A DNA stretch of 26,737 nucleotides, taken from assembly GCA_021793335.1 (NCBI GenBank), contig JAJYSW010000014.1, positions 1 to 26,737 of the forward strand, written 5' to 3'. This DNA is from Actinomycetes bacterium. Lineage in GTDB: Bacteria > Actinomycetota > Actinomycetes > Mycobacteriales > Micromonosporaceae. The notes beneath the pieces are model-generated. The model did no database searches. It was not told where the DNA came from and saw only the letters and a list, made by a program, of their open reading frames with translations. A program made the position numbers and the translations under genes. Positions 1-7,210 of this stretch are shown in pieces; the first letter of the stretch is position 1; each line of letters begins with the position of its first letter.

Positions 1-540
1 CCGATCTGCCTCCGGGCTCTCGAGCTGCTTGAGCGCAGTCACCGTCGCGTGGACGATGTTGATCGCGTTCGCCGAGCCCAGCGACTTCGACAGGACGTCC
101 TGAATGCCGGCGCATTCGAGGACGGCGCGGACGGGGCCGCCCGCGATGACACCGGTACCGGCGGAGGCGGGCTTGAGCAGCACCTGGCCGGCGGCGTCCT
201 CACCGAAGACCTCGTGCGGGATGGTCCCGCCGATGCGCGGCACCTCGAAGAACGCCTTCTTGGCCTCTTCGACGCCCTTGGCGATCGCCGCGGGGACCTC
301 TTTGGCCTTGCCGTAGCCGACACCGACCTTGCCGTCGCCGTCGCCGACGACGACGAGCGCGGTGAACGCGAAGCGGCGGCCGCCCTTGACGACCTTGGCC
401 ACGCGGTTGATGGTGACGACGCGTTCGATGTGCGGCGACTTCTCCACGCGGTCGCGACCGCGGCCCTCACGGCCGCCGCGACCGCCGCGACCGCGACGGT
501 CGCCGCCGTCCCGGCCGCCCTGTTGCTGTTGATCAGCCAC
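1..540 (-). CDS. rpsE: 30S ribosomal protein S5 (partial, C-terminus beyond window)
   Basis: The first 180 codons of S5, a 30S protein at the decoding/translocation fidelity centre. A Gly/Arg-rich N-terminal tail (residues 5-32) is followed by the conserved core with RVAKVVKGGRRFAFTALVVV, GYGKAKEVPAAIAKGVEEAK and KPASAGTGVIAGGPVRAVLE, and the SKSLGSANAINIVHATV helix. Actinobacterial S5 proteins are about 200 residues, so only about 20 residues are missing past position 1. I chose the GTG at 540-538 because AGAGGAA lies 8-10 nt upstream; another in-frame GTG at 558 lacks a good ribosome binding site. The gene normally follows rplR directly. Here it lies 11.5 kb from rplR and has its own promoter and leader, so it now heads the distal part of the spc operon. 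Confidence 0.97.
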   Translation of the reverse strand, partial: MADQQQQGGRDGGDRRGRGGRGGREGRGRDRVEKSPHIERVVTINRVAKVVKGGRRFAFTALVVVGDGDGKVGVGYGKAKEVPAAIAKGVEEAKKAFFEVPRIGGTIPHEVFGEDAAGQVLLKPASAGTGVIAGGPVRAVLECAGIQDVLSKSLGSANAINIVHATVTALKQLESPEADR

Positions 541-641
541 GAGACTGATTCCTCTCACTGCTCAACGCCGGACCCCGAGGGTCCGACTCGCTTCGAAATG
601 TCCGGGTCCGAGCCCGGTGGAACGCTGCGCCTGGGCGCAAC
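541..641 (-). promoter_or_regulatory. Structured 5' leader of rpsE
   Basis: The predicted rpsE transcript starts near 641 and has a leader of about 100 nt. Three perfect hairpins follow one another: 626-639 (TGCGCC/GGCGCA), 602-617 (CCGGG arms) and 570-584 (GGACCC/GGGTCC, 3-nt loop). None is followed by a U-run, so they look like leader structure rather than terminators. The octamer AGGTTGCG, also found in the S10 and str leaders, lies at 636-643. A regulatory role is inference. Confidence 0.5.
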
Positions 642-647
642 CTCTCG

Positions 648-677
648 ATTATGCCTGCTAGGGCCCTATAGACCCAA
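648..677 (-). promoter_or_regulatory. Predicted promoter of rpsE
   Basis: Minus-strand -35 TTGGGT (677-672), an 18-bp spacer and -10 CATAAT (653-648). The arrangement matches the predicted S10 promoter (TTGCTG, 18 bp, CATAAT), and both are followed four bases later by AGGTTGCG. It lies just downstream of the hairpin that ends the transporter operon, where a separate start for rpsE is required. Confidence 0.65.
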
Positions 678-723
678 CGGCGGGGTGGCGATGAGGCAGC
701 GAACACAGCGGGTCGGGCGCCCG

Positions 724-771
724 GAGGCCGAGCGGCGCCGTACCCGCTGAGGGCACGGCGCCGCCGGCCTC
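724..771 (-). terminator. Long terminator-like hairpin ending the transporter operon
   Basis: GAGGCCG (724-730) pairs with CGGCCTC (765-771), and after one bulged base GCGGCGCCGT (732-741) pairs with ACGGCGCCGC (755-764), leaving a 13-nt loop that contains CCC/GGG. The stem is 17 bp and overlaps the stop codon of the permease gene. There is no U-tract, as is common for actinobacterial terminators. It separates the inserted cassette from the rpsE promoter. Confidence 0.6.
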
Positions 772-1669
772 ACTTGATCGCCCCGGCGGTCAGGCCGGCC
801 TGGATCTGGCGCTGGAAGATCAGGTAGGCGAGGAAGATCGGCACCATCGCCAGGACCGTTCCGGCGAACAGGGCCCCCGGGTCGCCCTCGTAGCCCTGCC
901 GCATCGCCAGGTTCGCCAGGCCCTGGGAGATCACCGCGTCCTCGGGGTCGCTCATGAGCACCAGCGGCAGCAGGAACTGGTTCCACTGCCCGATGATGTT
1001 GAAGATCGTGATGGCGATCAGGCCGGGCTTGGCCATCGGCAGCATGACCTGGAAGAACAGGCGGTAGTGTCCGGCGCCGTCGATCAGGGCGGCCTCGGCC
1101 ACGCCCGAAGGGAGGGTCCGGAAGAACGCGGTCAGGAAGAACACCGTGAACGGCAGTGAATAAGCGATGTAGACCAGGACCAGGCCCGTGTAGGTGTTCA
1201 GTAGGCTCACGTTGTCGAGGGTCTTGAACAACGGGAACAGCGCCAGGAAGACCGGGAACATCATGCCGCCGGCGAATCCGAAGTAGACGAGTCGATTGCC
1301 GCGGAACTCGTACCGGGCCAGCACGTACGCGGCCATCGCGCCCAGCAGCATGGTGCCGCTGATGGAGAACACCATGACCTGCAACGTGTTGACGAAGTAG
1401 TTGCCGATGTCGCCGTTCGTCCAGGCGTTGACGTAGTTCTCCCACTGCGGGGCCGCCGGGAGGCCAAGCGGGTCGGCGGCGATCTCCCGGGTGCTCTTGA
1501 ACGAGCTCAGGACGATCCACACGACGGGGACGATGACCATCAGCCCCCACAGCCACAGGAAGGCGTGGGAGAAGACGTTCATGACCGTGCCCTCGGTCCT
1601 GGGCCGAGGCGGCACGCCGGCCGGCTCGGCCGCGGCCGTCCGGGGCTTGGTCGGGGTCTGGGTGGCCAT
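770..1669 (-). CDS. ngcG: Carbohydrate ABC transporter permease, MalG/NgcG-type
   Basis: 299 residues; inner-membrane permease of a CUT1-class sugar importer. A hydrophilic N-terminal tail (about 30 residues) is followed by about six membrane segments (FLWLWGLMVIVPVVWIVLSSF first). The EAA loop that contacts the ATPase is EAALIDGAGHYRLFFQVMLP in the C-terminal half, and the protein ends IQAGLTAGAIK, typical of MalG-like partners. It starts 9 bp after ngcF with GAGGAG before the ATG, so the two are translationally linked. No ATPase gene is present in the cluster; NgcEFG of Streptomyces uses the shared ATPase MsiK encoded elsewhere, which would fit here. The NgcG assignment rests on the set of three genes and on the binding protein; the permease alone only shows the CUT1 class. 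Confidence 0.85.
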   Translation of the reverse strand: MATQTPTKPRTAAAEPAGVPPRPRTEGTVMNVFSHAFLWLWGLMVIVPVVWIVLSSFKSTREIAADPLGLPAAPQWENYVNAWTNGDIGNYFVNTLQVMVFSISGTMLLGAMAAYVLARYEFRGNRLVYFGFAGGMMFPVFLALFPLFKTLDNVSLLNTYTGLVLVYIAYSLPFTVFFLTAFFRTLPSGVAEAALIDGAGHYRLFFQVMLPMAKPGLIAITIFNIIGQWNQFLLPLVLMSDPEDAVISQGLANLAMRQGYEGDPGALFAGTVLAMVPIFLAYLIFQRQIQAGLTAGAIK

Positions 1670-1678
1670 GTTCGCTCC

Positions 1679-2602
1679 TCAGTATTCGATCCGCTCGCGG
1701 CGCCCGACTCGCAGCGAGACGACGGCCAGGGACAGGGCGGCGAAGAACAGGACGACGCCGAGCGCCGAGGCGAACGCCTGTTCGCCGTGCTTGAACGCGT
1801 ACTTCCAGATGACGCCGCCGACGACCTCGCTGGCGCCGTCGGGGCCGCCTTGTCCGGGCGTCATCATGTAGACCAGGACGAACACGTCGAGCGCGATGAT
1901 GCTCAAGTAGATCCATGCGGTCTGGACCGACTCCCACAGCAGCGGCAGGGTGATCTTGAAGAACGTCTGGAAGCGTCCGGCCCCGTCGACGATGCCGGCC
2001 TCGTACAGCTCCCGTGGGATGGACGCCATCGCCGAGGAGAAGAACACGAGGTAGAAACCCACGGCGCTCCATACCAGGACGGCGATGACGCTCGCCAGGA
2101 CCAGCCGCTTGTCCGCCAGGAATCCGTTGACCGGGGCGGGCAGTCCGAGGGTCCGGAGCCCGCCGGCGATGAGGCCGCCGAAGTTCTCGGGGGCGTATAC
2201 CTGCTTCCAGAGGATGCCGATGATCGCCAGCGACAACACCTGCGGGAAGAAGAAGACGACCTTGTGGAACCGCGATCCGCGCACGCCCTCGATGCGGCCC
2301 TGTCTGGAGCGGCCGCCGATGTTGAGCATGAACGCGAAGAACAGGCTCAGTCCGATCGTGACGACCGGCAGGACCACCAGGATGATCCCGGTGTTGCGCA
2401 GGGCCGGCAGCACCAGCCGGTCGTCCTTGAACAGGTTGACGTAGTTGTCCAGTCCGATGTATTCGAACTGGTTCGAAGATCCGCTCCAGTCGGTGAGCGA
2501 GATCTGGAAGGCCTGGGCGAACGGCAGGATCACCAGCCAGGCGTACAGTGCCACCGGCAATGCCAGGAAGCTCAGGATGAACGGGTATTTGCCGTGTCTC
2601 AT
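1679..2602 (-). CDS. ngcF: Carbohydrate ABC transporter permease, MalF/NgcF-type
   Basis: 307 residues, first permease of the importer. It starts with a membrane segment right after MRHGKYP, carries the MalF-like periplasmic stretch (LTDWSGSSNQFEYIGLDNYV), and has the EAA motif ELYEAGIVDGAGRFQTFFK followed by ITLPLLWES. It forms the translocation channel with the neighbouring MalG-type permease. An in-frame TGA lies just upstream of the ATG at 2602, so the start is nearly forced. Only a weak ribosome binding site is visible (GAGGAGGGCC is about 20 nt away). It lies 38 bp after the binding-protein gene. Substrate is inferred from ngcE and from the cell-wall-sugar neighbours. Confidence 0.85.
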   Translation of the reverse strand: MRHGKYPFILSFLALPVALYAWLVILPFAQAFQISLTDWSGSSNQFEYIGLDNYVNLFKDDRLVLPALRNTGIILVVLPVVTIGLSLFFAFMLNIGGRSRQGRIEGVRGSRFHKVVFFFPQVLSLAIIGILWKQVYAPENFGGLIAGGLRTLGLPAPVNGFLADKRLVLASVIAVLVWSAVGFYLVFFSSAMASIPRELYEAGIVDGAGRFQTFFKITLPLLWESVQTAWIYLSIIALDVFVLVYMMTPGQGGPDGASEVVGGVIWKYAFKHGEQAFASALGVVLFFAALSLAVVSLRVGRRERIEY

Positions 2603-2640
2603 GGGTAAGCCGCTCTGCCTCAGGCCCTCCTCTTCTCCGC

Positions 2641-4041
2641 TCAGGACTCGTGGGTGAACTTCTCGACGCCGTCGTCCTCGGCGGTCTCGTCGGCGACGTT
2701 CTGCATCCGGTCGACGAACTGCTCGGGGTCGATCTCGCCGGCCATGAGCCCGCCCAACGCGGGCCGCACCTCCTCGTCCATCTTCGTGTACCAGAAGCGG
2801 AACCGCGGCTGGAACAGATCGTCGGGATTGGAGACGAGCTCGTCGGTCAGCTGCGCGGCGAGGTTGTCGAGTTCGACGCCCTTGACGATGGTCGCGGCCT
2901 GGACGGTGTCGCCGAAGATCTGCGAGCCCTGCTTGGAGAGCATGATCCGCAGGTATTCGTAGGCCCCGGGCTTATTGGCGGCCTTCTCGGGCACCACGAA
3001 CGGCTCCTCGCCGCCGGCGCTGATGAGCCCGGGCTGGACCGAGCCTTCGAGATGGGGCACGCCCATCGGCGCGTACTCGAAGCCTTCGGGGGCGATGCCC
3101 TTCTGCTCGTTGGGCAGCCAGGAGCCGACGGGGATGAACGCGGCCTCGTGGTCGTTGAACGCCGTCTGCGACTGGATGTGGTCGATGCCGGGCGTGCCTT
3201 CGAGGATGTAGCCGGCCTCCCAGAGGCCGTACATGGCCTCGGCGGCGGCGACGACCGAGTCCTGGTGCCAGGCGTGGGGTTCGAGGTGGTCGATGGCCTT
3301 GAGGATCTCGACGCCGCCGTGGCGTCCGGCGAGCATGAGGAACATGTCGTACAGGTACACCGGGTGCTGTCCGGCGTAGGTCCACGGCGCGATGCCCTCG
3401 GCCTGGATGTCCGGGCACAGCGCCAGCATCTCGTCCCAGGTGGTCGGCGGGGTCCAGCCCTTGTCGGCGAACAGGGCCGCGTCGTACCAGATCGTCCACG
3501 CAGAGAACACGTAGTTCATCGCGTAGACCTTGCCGTTGAAGGTGCCGGCGTCGAGGACGCCGTCGCGGAGGGTCTCGCGGACGGTGACGTTCGGGTCGTC
3601 GTAGGAGGGCGCGTCGAGCAGCGGCGTGAGTTCGGCGAGCTCGCCGTCGGAGACCAGCGCGTCCATCGGGATCTGCTGGGCGCCCGAGTTGTCGAGCACG
3701 TCGCACGGCTCGCCCTGCGCGAAGCGGGTCTGCTGGGTCTCGGCGATGGCCTGGGTGGCCAGGTGGGCGATCTCGGCGTCGGGGAAGGCGCTCCGGTACA
3801 TCTCCTGGTGTTGGACGGCGTATTCGTCGCCGAAGCCACCGTCGAAGATGACGACGTCGAGCGGCGCCGAACCGTCGACGCCGAAGGGGTTCTCGGCGTC
3901 GTCGCCGACGGTGACGGCCTCGGTGTCCTCGTCGCCTCCGCTGGTGGCGCAGGCGGCGAGCGATGTGGCGGCCACTCCGGCCGCGGTGGTCCCCAGGAGC
4001 CGGCGGCGGCTGAAGTTAGGGGCTGCGGATGACTTCCTCAT
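2641..4041 (-). CDS. ngcE: Extracellular sugar-binding lipoprotein, NgcE-like
   Basis: 466 residues; solute-binding protein of the importer. The N-terminus is a twin-arginine lipoprotein signal (SRRRLLGTTAAGVAATSLAAC, residues 11-31) with lipobox LAAC, so Cys31 is the lipid-modified residue after Tat export. The mature part begins with an acidic linker followed by NPFGVDGSAPLDVVIFDGG, which I recognise as typical of NgcE, the GlcNAc/diacetylchitobiose-binding protein of Streptomyces. It then shows the usual family-1 extracellular binding-protein layout (FNGKVYAMNYVFSAWTIWYD, PPTTWDEMLALC, AAFIPVGSWLPNEQ). GAGGAG lies 10 nt before the ATG. It follows the RpiR gene by 70 bp. Linked to murQ and a sugar kinase, it may bind MurNAc or GlcNAc-MurNAc; that is inference, and GlcNAc or chitobiose is the conservative call. 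Confidence 0.85.
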   Translation of the reverse strand: MRKSSAAPNFSRRRLLGTTAAGVAATSLAACATSGGDEDTEAVTVGDDAENPFGVDGSAPLDVVIFDGGFGDEYAVQHQEMYRSAFPDAEIAHLATQAIAETQQTRFAQGEPCDVLDNSGAQQIPMDALVSDGELAELTPLLDAPSYDDPNVTVRETLRDGVLDAGTFNGKVYAMNYVFSAWTIWYDAALFADKGWTPPTTWDEMLALCPDIQAEGIAPWTYAGQHPVYLYDMFLMLAGRHGGVEILKAIDHLEPHAWHQDSVVAAAEAMYGLWEAGYILEGTPGIDHIQSQTAFNDHEAAFIPVGSWLPNEQKGIAPEGFEYAPMGVPHLEGSVQPGLISAGGEEPFVVPEKAANKPGAYEYLRIMLSKQGSQIFGDTVQAATIVKGVELDNLAAQLTDELVSNPDDLFQPRFRFWYTKMDEEVRPALGGLMAGEIDPEQFVDRMQNVADETAEDDGVEKFTHES

Positions 4042-4111
4042 GGGATGTGCTCCTCGGGATCTCTTGTGGATCGGTTGTCGTCCGGTGGGACGGCCGTGGG
4101 GTGAAGTTCCG

Positions 4112-5044
4112 TCAGGTTCGGGGCGGGGGCGGTGCGGGCCGGTGGCCCACGACCGCCCTGGCGCGGGATTCCAGCGCCTCCATCGTCTCGGGGAATCGCC
4201 GCTGTGCGACGGCGATGTGGACCAGGTCGGCGACGAGGAGCTGGGCGTGCCGGGTCGCCAGCATGTCGGCGCGGAACCCGGTGCGGCGGGCCGCCGAGAG
4301 CAGTTCGACGTCGGCGATCTCGGCGATGGGCGATCCGTGCCGGGCGGTGATGGCGACGGTCAGCGCCCCACGGCTCCCAGCCTCGGTGAGCATCTCGATG
4401 GTCTCGGCGGTCGCTCCGGAGTGGGAGACGGCGATGGCGACGTCCTCGCCGCCGAGGAGGGCGGCGCTGGCGAGCGCGTCGTGGACCTCGGTCCAGGCCC
4501 ACGCGGCGACGCCGGTGCGGTAGAAGCCCATCTGGAGTTCCCGGGCGACGATGGCGCTGCTGCCGACGCCGTAGACGTCGACGCGGCGGGCCGAGGCGAC
4601 CTTGGCCGCGACCCGTTCGACGGCGTCGAGGTCGAGGGTGTCCACGGTGTCGCGCAGCATGGCGGCGTCGACGGTGATGAGCTGTTTGAGGACCTGTTCG
4701 AGCGGGTCGCCGGGCGAGATCTCCTGGCCGATGTTGACGTCCCAGCCGGTCTCGCTGCGGGCGGAGGCACGGCCGGTCTCGGTGGCGATGGCGACGCGCA
4801 GGGCCGCGTAGCCGTCGTAGCCGAGGTGGCGGCAGAAGCGGGTGATGGTGCCCGGCGAGGTGCCCGAGAGTTCGGCGAGATCCATGATGGTGGCGCGGGC
4901 TGCGGCCTCGGGATCGGCCAGGACCTGCTCGGCCACGCGAGAGAGGGCCTCGGAGAACTCGCCGGCCTGGCTCCGGATGCGGTCGAGCACGCCGGTCGGC
5001 GTCGGGAGGACGTCGTCGGCGGTGTCGGTGATGCTTCGGCTCAT
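4112..5044 (-). CDS. RpiR/MurR-family repressor heading the transporter operon
   Basis: 310 residues. The N-terminal HTH of the RpiR family is clear (DLAELSGTSPGTITRFCRHL, about residues 55-75). It is followed by a SIS phosphosugar-binding domain (about 130-270) with VDVYGVGSSAIVARE and the AVSHSGATAETIEML loop that holds phosphosugars in this fold. GGGAG lies 5 nt before the ATG. First gene of a co-directional unit with ngcE, ngcF and ngcG, and divergent from the sugar kinase across a 131-bp AT-rich region holding a perfect palindrome. It probably represses both directions until a phosphosugar (MurNAc-6-P or GlcNAc-6-P) binds; the ligand is inferred from context. Confidence 0.9.
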   Translation of the reverse strand: MSRSITDTADDVLPTPTGVLDRIRSQAGEFSEALSRVAEQVLADPEAAARATIMDLAELSGTSPGTITRFCRHLGYDGYAALRVAIATETGRASARSETGWDVNIGQEISPGDPLEQVLKQLITVDAAMLRDTVDTLDLDAVERVAAKVASARRVDVYGVGSSAIVARELQMGFYRTGVAAWAWTEVHDALASAALLGGEDVAIAVSHSGATAETIEMLTEAGSRGALTVAITARHGSPIAEIADVELLSAARRTGFRADMLATRHAQLLVADLVHIAVAQRRFPETMEALESRARAVVGHRPAPPPPRT

Positions 5045-5090
5045 GTGGTCTCCCTCACGGGTGGTATAAACAAAAACTATTATCCGAATG

Positions 5091-5105
5091 GCTTGAATGT
5101 CAAGC
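5091..5105. promoter_or_regulatory. Palindromic operator candidate between rpiR and the kinase gene
   Basis: GCTTGA-ATG-TCAAGC, a perfect inverted repeat with 6-bp arms, in the most AT-rich stretch of the region. TCAAG recurs at 5108-5112, giving an extra half-site. The palindrome overlaps the -35 elements of both divergent promoters (TTGAAT on plus, TTGACA on minus), the position expected for a repressor site. RpiR-type binding is inference. Confidence 0.55.
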
Positions 5106-5121
5106 TCTCAAGAATTATTTT
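5093..5121 (+). promoter_or_regulatory. Predicted promoter of the sugar kinase gene
   Basis: Plus-strand -35 TTGAAT (5093-5098), a 17-bp spacer and -10 TATTTT (5116-5121), giving a leader of about 45 nt before the ATG at 5176. On the minus strand a consensus -35 TTGACA (5103-5098) points toward rpiR/ngcE, but no equally good -10 is visible at 16-18 bp. Confidence 0.45.
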
Positions 5122-5175
5122 TACAGACACTCGGGCTTTCGCCGCCCGGTGCCGTGTTCCGAGGAGAATCGCCCC

Positions 5176-6132
5176 ATGCACCCACCCTTGTTCCTGGGCA
5201 TCGACGCGGGCGGCACCCGCACGCGGGCGCTATGCGCCGACTCGACCGGCGCGGTCGTCGGCTTCGGCGAGTCCGGCCCGGCCAACATGTCCGGTCCGGA
5301 CCGGGACTCGGCGCTGCGGCACCTTCGCGAAGCGGCCGACGCCGCGCGCGGCCCGATCGGTCCGCAGGCGATCGAGGCGGTCTGCGTCGGCGCCGCCGGG
5401 GTCTTGTCGATGCCGGGCCCCGCCGAGCGTTTCGGCGCTCGGCTGCGGACCGCGCTCGGCGTCCCCGGACCGGTGGCGTTCCTCGGCGACGCCGTCACCG
5501 CCTTCGCCGCGGGCACGGCCGAGCCCGACGGTGCGGTCCTCATCGCCGGCACCGGCGCGGTCGCGCTGGAAGTGCGGGGGCATACCGAGATCGCCGGACG
5601 GGCCGACGGCTACGGGTGGCTCCTGGGCGATGCGGGATCGGGATTCTGGCTGGGCCGCGAGGCGGTGTCGGCGGCGCTGCGCCACCTGGACGGGCAAGGA
5701 CCCGGCGGCCGGATGGTACGGGCGGTCCTCGACGCGATCGCCCCGGCGAACCGAACCTCCGGAGGGGTCATCGCACGGTGCATGGCCGAGGCGCCGGCCC
5801 GCCTGGCGCGCTTCGCGCCGACGGTGTGCGAAGCGGCCGAAGACGGCGACGGGCTCGCGCGGGAGATCGTGGCCCGCGCGATCGCGCACCTGGCGGCGAC
5901 GGCGGAGGCGGTGGCCGAACGGGGCCGGCCCCTCGTGCTGGCCGGGAGCCTCCTGGCCGAGCGGACGCCGGTCGCGCGGGGGCTCGACGAACGGCTGGCC
6001 GAGCGTCTCGCGGACACACCGGTCCTGACCGCCGCCGAACCGGTGCGCGGCGCCGCCTGGCTGGCCGGCAGGGTTTTCGCCCCCCACGAGGCCGCGCGCC
6101 GGGAACTGCACCGCCGCCTCACCGCTGCGTGA
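5176..6132 (+). CDS. murK: BadF/BadG-family amino-sugar kinase (MurNAc/GlcNAc kinase, MurK-like)
   Basis: 318 residues; cytoplasmic ATP-dependent kinase of the acetate/sugar-kinase fold, predicted to make MurNAc-6-P and/or GlcNAc-6-P. Visible motifs are the phosphate-1 loop GIDAGGTRTRALC (residues 8-20; Asp10, GGT 12-14), the catalytic-Asp region FLGDAVTAFAAG (Asp105), the phosphate-2 loop LIAGTGAVALE (122-132) and GYGWLLGDAGSGFWLGREA (145-163), all typical of BadF/BadG-type GlcNAc/MurNAc kinases. GAGGAGAA 7 nt before the ATG at 5176 decides the start over an upstream in-frame ATG at 5149. MurK of Clostridium acetobutylicum belongs to this family and accepts both sugars. The gene converges on murQ with a 20-bp gap, and its product would be the MurQ substrate. 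Confidence 0.85.
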   Translation: MHPPLFLGIDAGGTRTRALCADSTGAVVGFGESGPANMSGPDRDSALRHLREAADAARGPIGPQAIEAVCVGAAGVLSMPGPAERFGARLRTALGVPGPVAFLGDAVTAFAAGTAEPDGAVLIAGTGAVALEVRGHTEIAGRADGYGWLLGDAGSGFWLGREAVSAALRHLDGQGPGGRMVRAVLDAIAPANRTSGGVIARCMAEAPARLARFAPTVCEAAEDGDGLAREIVARAIAHLAATAEAVAERGRPLVLAGSLLAERTPVARGLDERLAERLADTPVLTAAEPVRGAAWLAGRVFAPHEAARRELHRRLTAA

Positions 6133-6152
6133 GCGGGCGGTTCCTCCGGGGC

Positions 6153-7091
6153 CTATGGATTATCGGCTCGGAAGCGCTGCGGCCGTGCGGTGTCGGCGGC
6201 CAATGCCCCGGCCAGACGGCCCCCGGACGTCTCCAGGAGGCCGTCGGCCGCGGACGCGTCGAGACCGAGCTCGATCATGACCACGGCGGTCTTGACCCGG
6301 TTCCCGGCCGCTTCGAGCGCGGCCTGAGCCGCCGGGCGGTCCGCACCGGTGATCTCGCCGATCATGCGCACTGCGCGGTCGGCGAGCTTGGTGTTGAGCA
6401 CCCGCATGTCCACCATGTAGTTGCGATAGACCTTGCCGAGCTTGATCATGCTGATCGTCGAGATCATGTTGAGCACGAACTTCTGCGCCGTTCCCGACTT
6501 CAATCGGGTCGACCCGGCGACGACCTCCGGCCCGACCTGGACCTCGATCGCATGTTCCGCCGCCTCCGACAGGATGGCCCCGGTGTTGCACGACAGACCG
6601 ACGGTGAGGGCCCCGCGGCGCCTGGCCTCACGGACGGCGGCGACGACGAACGGGGTGCGGCCGCTGGCGGCCAGGCCGACGACGGCGTCGGCCGGCCCGA
6701 TGCCCTCGGCGGCGATGGCCGCGGCGCCCGCCTCGGCATCGTCCTCAGTGCCTTCGACGGCTCCGCCTTCGGCCGCCCTGCCTCCGGCGAGAATCGCGCC
6801 CACCAGTTCAGGAGGGGTGGAGAACGTCGGCGGGCACTCGGCCGCGTCCATGACCGCGACCCTCCCGGCCGTGCCCGCGCCGACGTAGCGCAGGCGACCG
6901 CCGGAGGCGAGCCGCTCGGCGACGGCGTCGATCGCCTCGGCCAGTTCGGGGAGGACGGCGGCGACCGCCTCGGGCACGGTGGCATCGGCTTCGTTCATGG
7001 TCCGTGCCAGTTCAAGGGTCCCCAGGCGGTCGATCGCGGCGTATCTGGGATCGGCCCGCTCGGTCGACAGCGTCGCCAGCGTGGCGTCCAT
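6153..7091 (-). CDS. murQ: N-acetylmuramic acid 6-phosphate etherase
   Basis: 312 residues (family about 300). It cleaves the D-lactyl ether of MurNAc-6-P to give GlcNAc-6-P and D-lactate in the cytoplasm. SIS-fold signatures are intact: YVGAGTAGRVAVMDAAECPPTF (69-90; Glu85 matches the catalytic Glu of E. coli MurQ), AVEGTEDDAE (111-120, region of the second catalytic Glu), AASGRTPFVV, and the family hallmark GSTRLKSGTAQKFVLNM (193-209). The ATG at 7091 has GAGGAA 9 nt upstream and aligns with the E. coli start. A GTG at 7121 would add 10 residues but has no convincing ribosome binding site. It is divergent from the second RpiR gene and convergent with the kinase. This gene makes the cassette a MurNAc pathway rather than a plain GlcNAc or chitin pathway. 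Confidence 0.95.
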   Translation of the reverse strand: MDATLATLSTERADPRYAAIDRLGTLELARTMNEADATVPEAVAAVLPELAEAIDAVAERLASGGRLRYVGAGTAGRVAVMDAAECPPTFSTPPELVGAILAGGRAAEGGAVEGTEDDAEAGAAAIAAEGIGPADAVVGLAASGRTPFVVAAVREARRRGALTVGLSCNTGAILSEAAEHAIEVQVGPEVVAGSTRLKSGTAQKFVLNMISTISMIKLGKVYRNYMVDMRVLNTKLADRAVRMIGEITGADRPAAQAALEAAGNRVKTAVVMIELGLDASAADGLLETSGGRLAGALAADTARPQRFRADNP

Positions 7092-7137
7092 CCGGTCACG
7101 TTCCTCGCTCGTGTCACTCACAGCTGCGAGCCTAACT

Positions 7138-7158
7138 CAATGAAGAGAAATTTCATTG
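7138..7158. promoter_or_regulatory. Palindromic operator candidate between murQ and rpiR
   Basis: CAATGAA-N7-TTCATTG, a perfect inverted repeat with 7-bp arms whose centre is also the palindrome GAAATTTC. A second, partial copy TATGAAGAAATATA lies at 7170-7183. Placed in the divergent murQ/rpiR region, these are the natural candidates for the RpiR (MurR-like) binding site. Confidence 0.6.
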
Positions 7159-7185
7159 CGGTCTTGGTCTATGAAGAAATATACC
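7156..7185 (+). promoter_or_regulatory. Predicted promoter of the MurR-like repressor gene
   Basis: -35 TTGCGG (7156-7161), an 18-bp spacer and -10 TATACC (7180-7185). The expected start near 7192 leaves about 19 nt before the ATG at 7211 and only about 4 nt before a GTG at 7196, so translation may be leaderless or nearly so; no clear ribosome binding site is seen for either. The -35 touches the 7138-7158 palindrome, which suits autoregulation. Confidence 0.4.
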
Positions 7186-7210
7186 CACGGCTCGGGTGTA
7201 CCGTGATCAC

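Noticed and set aside
666..2072. Minus-strand frame of 468 codons overlapping the permease genes
   Set aside because: Arg-rich translation in the wrong frame relative to two recognised ABC permeases; it also runs through the hairpin at 724-771.
3626..6028. Plus-strand frame of 800 codons spanning ngcE, rpiR and the kinase
   Set aside because: Composition artefact: it crosses the divergent promoter region, overlaps three recognised genes in other frames and shows no domain.
770..6132. Reading the transporter and kinase as a plain chitin/GlcNAc uptake system
   Set aside because: The genes alone would allow it, but linkage to murQ, a GH25 muramidase and an amidase points to peptidoglycan sugars. 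GlcNAc is kept as a likely co-substrate.
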